A stretch of 64,000 nt of DNA from Hydrangea macrophylla (taxonomy: Eukaryota; Streptophyta; Magnoliopsida; Cornales; Hydrangeaceae). Location of the stretch: contig CM066982.1 in assembly GCA_033977485.1 (NCBI GenBank), positions 32,528,218 through 32,592,217 of the forward strand, read 5' to 3'. The notes beneath the pieces are model-generated. The model was not told the origin of the DNA, did not search any database, and saw only the letters and a program-made list of their open reading frames with translations. Made by a program: the position numbers and the translations under genes. Each line of letters starts with the position of its first letter. Within the stretch, counting starts at the first letter, position 1. Of the stretch, positions 62,607 through 64,000 are shown piece by piece.

Positions 62607-64000
62607 TGTCACGCCCCAAATCCACACATGTGAACCTATGAGACATGGCACGCAACCAAGGCCTTTAAAAACCAAGTTAGGAATGTAAAGGAAGGAAAAC
62701 ACACACAAATAAACCTTTTAACTAGACAAAACAAGCCCAAGGACAAAATGGTATTTAAGAAAATATATTCAAATTTATATCAAAAGATAGCCCTTTGAGT
62801 GTAGGTTCCAACACAAAAAACGGCGTGCGATTTTGAATTTTCTAGAAAGAGTTGTGTCTGTTTCCGTAAAAGTCGACAGTGCAGCATAAATACAAGCGAA
62901 TCGATCTGCCCCTAAAGCCCGGATCGATCTGATTTGCTGATTTCTAGTAGAATGTCCTCCGTAAAGCCTAAATTGATCCGCTCTTTAACCTGGATCGATC
63001 TGGGTTCTGCAGAATTCATTTTTGCTACCAAAACCTTATTTTAACAAGTCCAAAACAATACCAAACCAACCCAAACCAAACCAAACCAAACCTCATGGGA
63101 ACTTCCAAAACCATTACAAAACCATTTTAAAACCATTTCGAACCATTCCTAAGAGACTCTAACATGAATATAAACATTGAGCAAGGGTCACAAGTATTCC
63201 ATACTCAAACATTCCCAACTCATACAAAATCAACCAAAACACATGATTCGTGATCCAAATTCACAACTAACATACTCCAAACTATAAAAGCAAAAGTTTG
63301 GAAGGTTTTAACATAATTATAAGCTTCGGTTACAACATTTACACTAGTCTTGGAGCGATAAACAAGAAACTAACATAATTTACCAATTTTTAGTACAATC
63401 CCAAGGTAAACCGAACAACCCAGATTACGCCAAATTATAAGCTTTGTACATAAACAACCAAAACATGATGCTACTATATTCACAAGCTTCCTCGTCACTA
63501 TGATCCCCGAATTCATCTCCCCAGATTCTCGTCGTCGTGCTCACCGATAGTGGTTATTCAATAACCACTACAATATATAAGCTAAATGCTTAGTGAGAGA
63601 TATCAATCAAGCATACAGATGACATATCATGTTTAGGCTCATCTCAACACGTAAAACTGATCTCCAGATAAACAAGTATTTCCTCTGTCACTACTCGCAA
63701 GTCTGCAACTCCCCCAATAGTCCACGGCACAAGCCAATGACCCACGCCTCATAGGTGCGACCAAATGCCATTGTCGGCAACAAGTGGTCATCACCATGGA
63801 GTAATTTCATAGCGGATTCATACTAGCCTTCCTAGACTCAAATAAGCAACTAAACATGTTCACATAAACATATCACCGTGCTTTTTACACAATTATGCCG
63901 AACTAATCGATTAGGCATAATTCTACACCATGAATTAGTCATTATAGTTAAACATGGGTAAGTAAGTAAAATAGGCATGATTAACATCTAAATAAACACA
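62607..64000 (-). repeat. Chromovirus-type LTR running off the window
   Basis: Starts (left end) TGTCACGCCCCAAATCC, related to 29441 (TGTCATACCCC). The shared 'gttattcaataaccactac...ataagct' block is at 63550-63585, against 30375-30405. No TGGTATCAGAGC site precedes it, so it is a 3' or solo LTR on the minus strand. A GGATCGATCTG motif cluster lies at 62890-63005, where the related LTR has a different motif. Confidence 0.7.

Noticed and set aside
1..64000. Host protein-coding gene
   Set aside because: Every frame with recognisable motifs belongs to a retroelement or to the antisense genes inside Tat-4. The other frames are short and lack domains.

Overview
This window looks like plant (angiosperm, probably dicot) repeat-rich chromosomal DNA. 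I found no convincing host gene and no stable RNA gene. Almost everything is long-terminal-repeat (LTR) retrotransposon sequence: Ty3/gypsy elements of the Tat (Ogre/Retand-like) lineage, Ty3/gypsy chromoviruses, a Ty1/copia LTR, solo LTRs, one hAT-like MITE and one Au-type SINE. Most coding regions are broken by stop codons, deletions or nested insertions.

Layout. 1-3942 is the 3' end and 3' LTR of Tat-1 (+). 3943-8980 is the 3' end and 3' LTR of Tat-2 (+), into whose tandem repeats Tat-1 is inserted. 8981-11193 holds LTR fragments rich in AATCGATTGG-like motifs. 11194-16868 is a degenerate chromovirus (Chromo-1, -). Its reverse transcriptase is split by a solo LTR (13357-14681) flanked by a perfect TTAAA duplication. 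17013-29263 is Tat-3 (-): it keeps gag and two LTRs (one truncated) but has lost protease and the rest of pol. 29264-31699 is a chromovirus 5' LTR and primer-binding site (Chromo-2, -). 31636-32720 carries a fresh 541-bp tandem duplication. 33017-40401 is a solo Tat-type LTR (-) with GTAGT target duplications; it holds nested inserts: a chromovirus LTR, a MITE and a rearranged chromovirus piece. 40627-about 55603 is Tat-4 (+), the best preserved element. About 55604-60832 is Tat-5 (-), a 5' LTR plus internal remnants. 60833-64000 holds a copia LTR, a SINE and another chromovirus LTR.

Tat-4 is the centre of the window. It has a 5' LTR, a tRNA-Arg-type primer-binding site, and gag-protease-reverse transcriptase-RNase H-second RNase H-integrase in one reading frame interrupted by three TAA codons. 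Behind integrase lie repeated RNA-hairpin motifs and then two genes on the opposite strand: one resembling DUF7745 (50792-51790) and a six-exon plant-mobile-domain (PMD) gene (52124-54291). A 99-bp tandem array follows. Tat-3 shows a parallel layout, with an opposite-strand reading frame starting 85 bp from a tandem array.

The observations I rate highest are: the two antisense genes with intact exon phases; clusters of short palindromes about 60-200 bp upstream of the TATA box in LTRs of several unrelated families; a stem-loop motif near CTACG...CGTAG that recurs within and between Tat elements with paired base changes; and polypurine-tract-like AGGGGCAAAC hairpins inside the elements. Family names come from recognising motifs by eye; no database search was possible.
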